Below, one piece after another: positions 31,927-33,351 of a stretch of 33,351 nucleotides of DNA (its first letter is position 1; the number at the start of each line of letters is the position of its first letter). The notes under the pieces are model-generated. The model did not search any database, was not told the origin of the DNA, and worked only from the letters and a program-made list of their open reading frames with translations. The stretch is taken from positions 1 through 33,351 of the forward strand of contig CALBFE010000032.1 of NCBI GenBank assembly GCA_937888825.1. Direction: 5' to 3'. Source of the DNA: an uncultured Actinomycetes bacterium. GTDB lineage: Bacteria > Actinomycetota > Actinomycetes > Nanopelagicales > Nanopelagicaceae. Both the position numbers and the translations under genes were made by a program.

Positions 31927-32000
31927 AGGTAAGAAAAACCTAAAACAGGGATTTTTTAACGAGATAAGCGTTGTAAAAGACGCATAGAGGATTTGGTGCC

Positions 32001-33351
32001 ATGGCTATTGAGCCTAAAACACCGCGCAAGCGTGCGGTTAAGAAAGCTTCAACTAAAGCGGTAGATACTGAAGCTACAACGGAAGAACCTAAGAAAGTTA
32101 CGCGCAAAAAAGCAGCTATTCCGGTTCCAGTATTTCAAGCAGCTCCAGATAAGCCGGTTACAAAAGCTACGCGCAAAAAAGCAGAGGTTAAAGAGGCTCC
32201 TATAGCTGATGCACCTGAGACAGAGGGTGGAGATCGTCCCGATCGCAACCGCCGCCGCCGCCGTGGTGGCCGTGGTCGTCGAAAGCCTGGCGCAGATGTT
32301 GCAACAAATGAAGATTCAACAGAAGAAACCGGCGAAGAGGCAGTTGATAGCGATGGAACTACACATCGCCGTCGCCGCCGTCGCCGCGCAGCAGGAGATG
32401 CTGAAGGTGTAACACCAGGGGAAGTAATTGATGAAGATGGTGTTGTAACAGTTGTTAAGGTCCGCGAAGTTCGCGAACGCCCAGCTCGTCCAGCACGCAC
32501 TGAACGTCCAGAGCGAAATGATCGCCGTGGGGGACGTCGTGATCGCAACGATCGCAATGATCGTGGCGCTCGCTCTGAATACCGCGAGCCATATCGCAAA
32601 CGTTCAACAGTTATTACTGATGGGGAATTCTTAGCACGTCGTGAAAATGTTGATCGCGAGATGCTTGTTCGCCAAATTGCAGATCGCACGCAGATTGCTG
32701 TTATTGAAGATGGCATCATGGTTGAGCACTATGTAAACCGCAATAGCAACGTTTCTTACGTTGGCAATGTGTATTTAGGTCGCGTTCAAAACGTTCTTCC
32801 ATCTATGGAAGCAGCATTTGTTGATATTGGTAAGGGCCGTAATGCTGTGTTGTATGCCGGTGAAGTCAACTGGGATGCTGCTGGTATTTCTGAATCTGAA
32901 CCACGCAAAATTGAAACTGTATTAAAGACTGGCCAGCCAGTATTAGTTCAGGTTACAAAAGATCCCATCGGTCAAAAGGGTGCACGCTTAACTAGCCAAA
33001 TTTCATTGCCAGGACGCTATGTTGTTTATGTTCCAGGTGGCGGAATGTCAGGTATTTCAAAGCGCCTTCCTGAAACTGAGCGCGCACGTCTGAAAGCAAT
33101 TTTAAAGAACCTAATTCCAGAAGAAGCTGGCGTGATTGTTCGTACAGCTGCTGAAGGTGTGAGCGAAGAAGATTTAACTAGTGATGTTGCACGCCTTAAG
33201 GCCCAATGGGATGACATCTATGCCAAGACCCAGAACACAAACTTTAATCCACCAGTTGCCCTATACCAAGAGCCAGATCTTGCTGTTCGTGTTATCCGCG
33301 ATATCTTCAATGAAGATTTCCGCAAGCTAACAGTTCAAGGTGCAACTGCTT
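32001..33351 (+). CDS. rne: Ribonuclease E/G, 5' part (runs off the window)
   Basis: 450 codons are present and the reading frame is open to the window end. Residues 1-60 are Lys/Ala-rich; 75-215 are Arg/Asp/Glu-rich with R-runs (R-R-R-R-R and R-R-R-R-R-R-R type) and R-N-D-R-N-D-R repeats, probably disordered and RNA-binding. The catalytic part starts near 220: the S1 domain contains V-G-N-V-Y-L-G-R-V-Q-N-V-L-P-S-M-E-A-A-F-V-D-I-G (about 253-276), followed by the RNase H-like region with I-S-L-P-G-R-Y-V-V-Y-V-P. The catalytic acids lie beyond the window. It starts tRNA/rRNA processing and mRNA decay. The ATG at 32001 has AGAGGA (31986-31991) nine bases upstream. Confidence 0.95.
   Translation, partial: MAIEPKTPRKRAVKKASTKAVDTEATTEEPKKVTRKKAAIPVPVFQAAPDKPVTKATRKKAEVKEAPIADAPETEGGDRPDRNRRRRRGGRGRRKPGADVATNEDSTEETGEEAVDSDGTTHRRRRRRRAAGDAEGVTPGEVIDEDGVVTVVKVREVRERPARPARTERPERNDRRGGRRDRNDRNDRGARSEYREPYRKRSTVITDGEFLARRENVDREMLVRQIADRTQIAVIEDGIMVEHYVNRNSNVSYVGNVYLGRVQNVLPSMEAAFVDIGKGRNAVLYAGEVNWDAAGISESEPRKIETVLKTGQPVLVQVTKDPIGQKGARLTSQISLPGRYVVYVPGGGMSGISKRLPETERARLKAILKNLIPEEAGVIVRTAAEGVSEEDLTSDVARLKAQWDDIYAKTQNTNFNPPVALYQEPDLAVRVIRDIFNEDFRKLTVQGATA

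Noticed and set aside
31927..31957. Attenuator (hairpin plus T6) in the rne leader
   Set aside because: The AGGT/ACCT stem has only four pairs and lies 10 bases away from the T-run, too weak and too distant for a Rho-independent terminator.
32135..32719. 194-residue ORF on the minus strand opposite rne
   Set aside because: It is Arg/Ser-rich only because it mirrors the Arg/Asp-rich codons of the RNase E/G extension; no ribosome site, no recognisable domain, and the plus-strand frame is continuous with a clear S1 domain.

Overview
The window looks like a chromosome segment of a small-genome actinobacterium with moderate-to-low GC, most like the freshwater acI lineage (Nanopelagicales). This placement is an inference from gene content, gene order and style; I ran no search. 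Supporting points are two consecutive clpP genes with trigger factor, the folC-DUF4233-ndk block, a GlbO-type truncated haemoglobin, an RpiB with a Glu at the catalytic-base position, and very tight packing. Genes abut or overlap, convergent genes overlap at their 3' ends, and no gap exceeds 300 bases. From memory, the backbone order (ettA, thioesterase, aglA, glbO, HNH nuclease, pepN, rpiB, tig, clpP1, clpP2, MFS, clpX, valS, folC, DUF4233, ndk, rne) resembles the Mycobacterium tuberculosis region around Rv2444c-Rv2477c, so most of this is ancestral actinobacterial core.

Layout. 1-2088: tRNA-Lys, a secreted DUF1524-type nuclease, then a minus-strand unit tRNA-Arg / orn / tRNA-His / ppa. 2145-8708: a gapless plus-strand run ettA, acyl-CoA thioesterase, alpha-glucosidase, two MFS transporters, glbO. 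8696-13763: shortened mscS (-), HNH nuclease (+), 61-residue membrane protein (+), pepN (-), trmB (+), rpiB (-). 13799-15906: a strong terminator, then an accessory patch with two divergent secreted proteins, one a repeat protein with a Gly/His tail and one collagen-like. 15912-16137: divergent tRNA-Gly and tRNA-Pro. 16176-21375: tig, clpP1, clpP2, MFS, clpX (protein folding and turnover). 21391-25642: valS, folC, DUF4233. 25655-31837: ndk and the cell-elongation cluster mreB, mreC, mreD, mrdA, rodA. 31838-33351: a structured leader and the 5' part of an RNase E/G gene that runs off the window.

The genes are mostly housekeeping: RNA processing and decay (orn, rne, trmB, tRNAs), translation (ettA, valS), proteostasis (tig, clpP1P2, clpX, pepN), wall elongation (mre/mrd/rod), folate and nucleotide metabolism (folC, ndk, ppa), and sugar and oxygen physiology (alpha-glucosidase, rpiB, glbO).

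The most interesting signals are not new gene families. (1) Transcription-unit heads without a Shine-Dalgarno sequence repeatedly show a TAnnnT-like hexamer ending six to eight bases before the start codon, so many mRNAs are probably leaderless. (2) orn begins one base after the discriminator of tRNA-Arg, so tRNA 3' processing would create its 5' end. (3) The RNase E/G leader carries a nested 17-bp hairpin. (4) mscS lacks its cytoplasmic C-terminal domain. (5) Two secreted low-complexity proteins form a lineage-specific patch between rpiB and tig. I saw no CRISPR array, insertion sequence, prophage or defence system.
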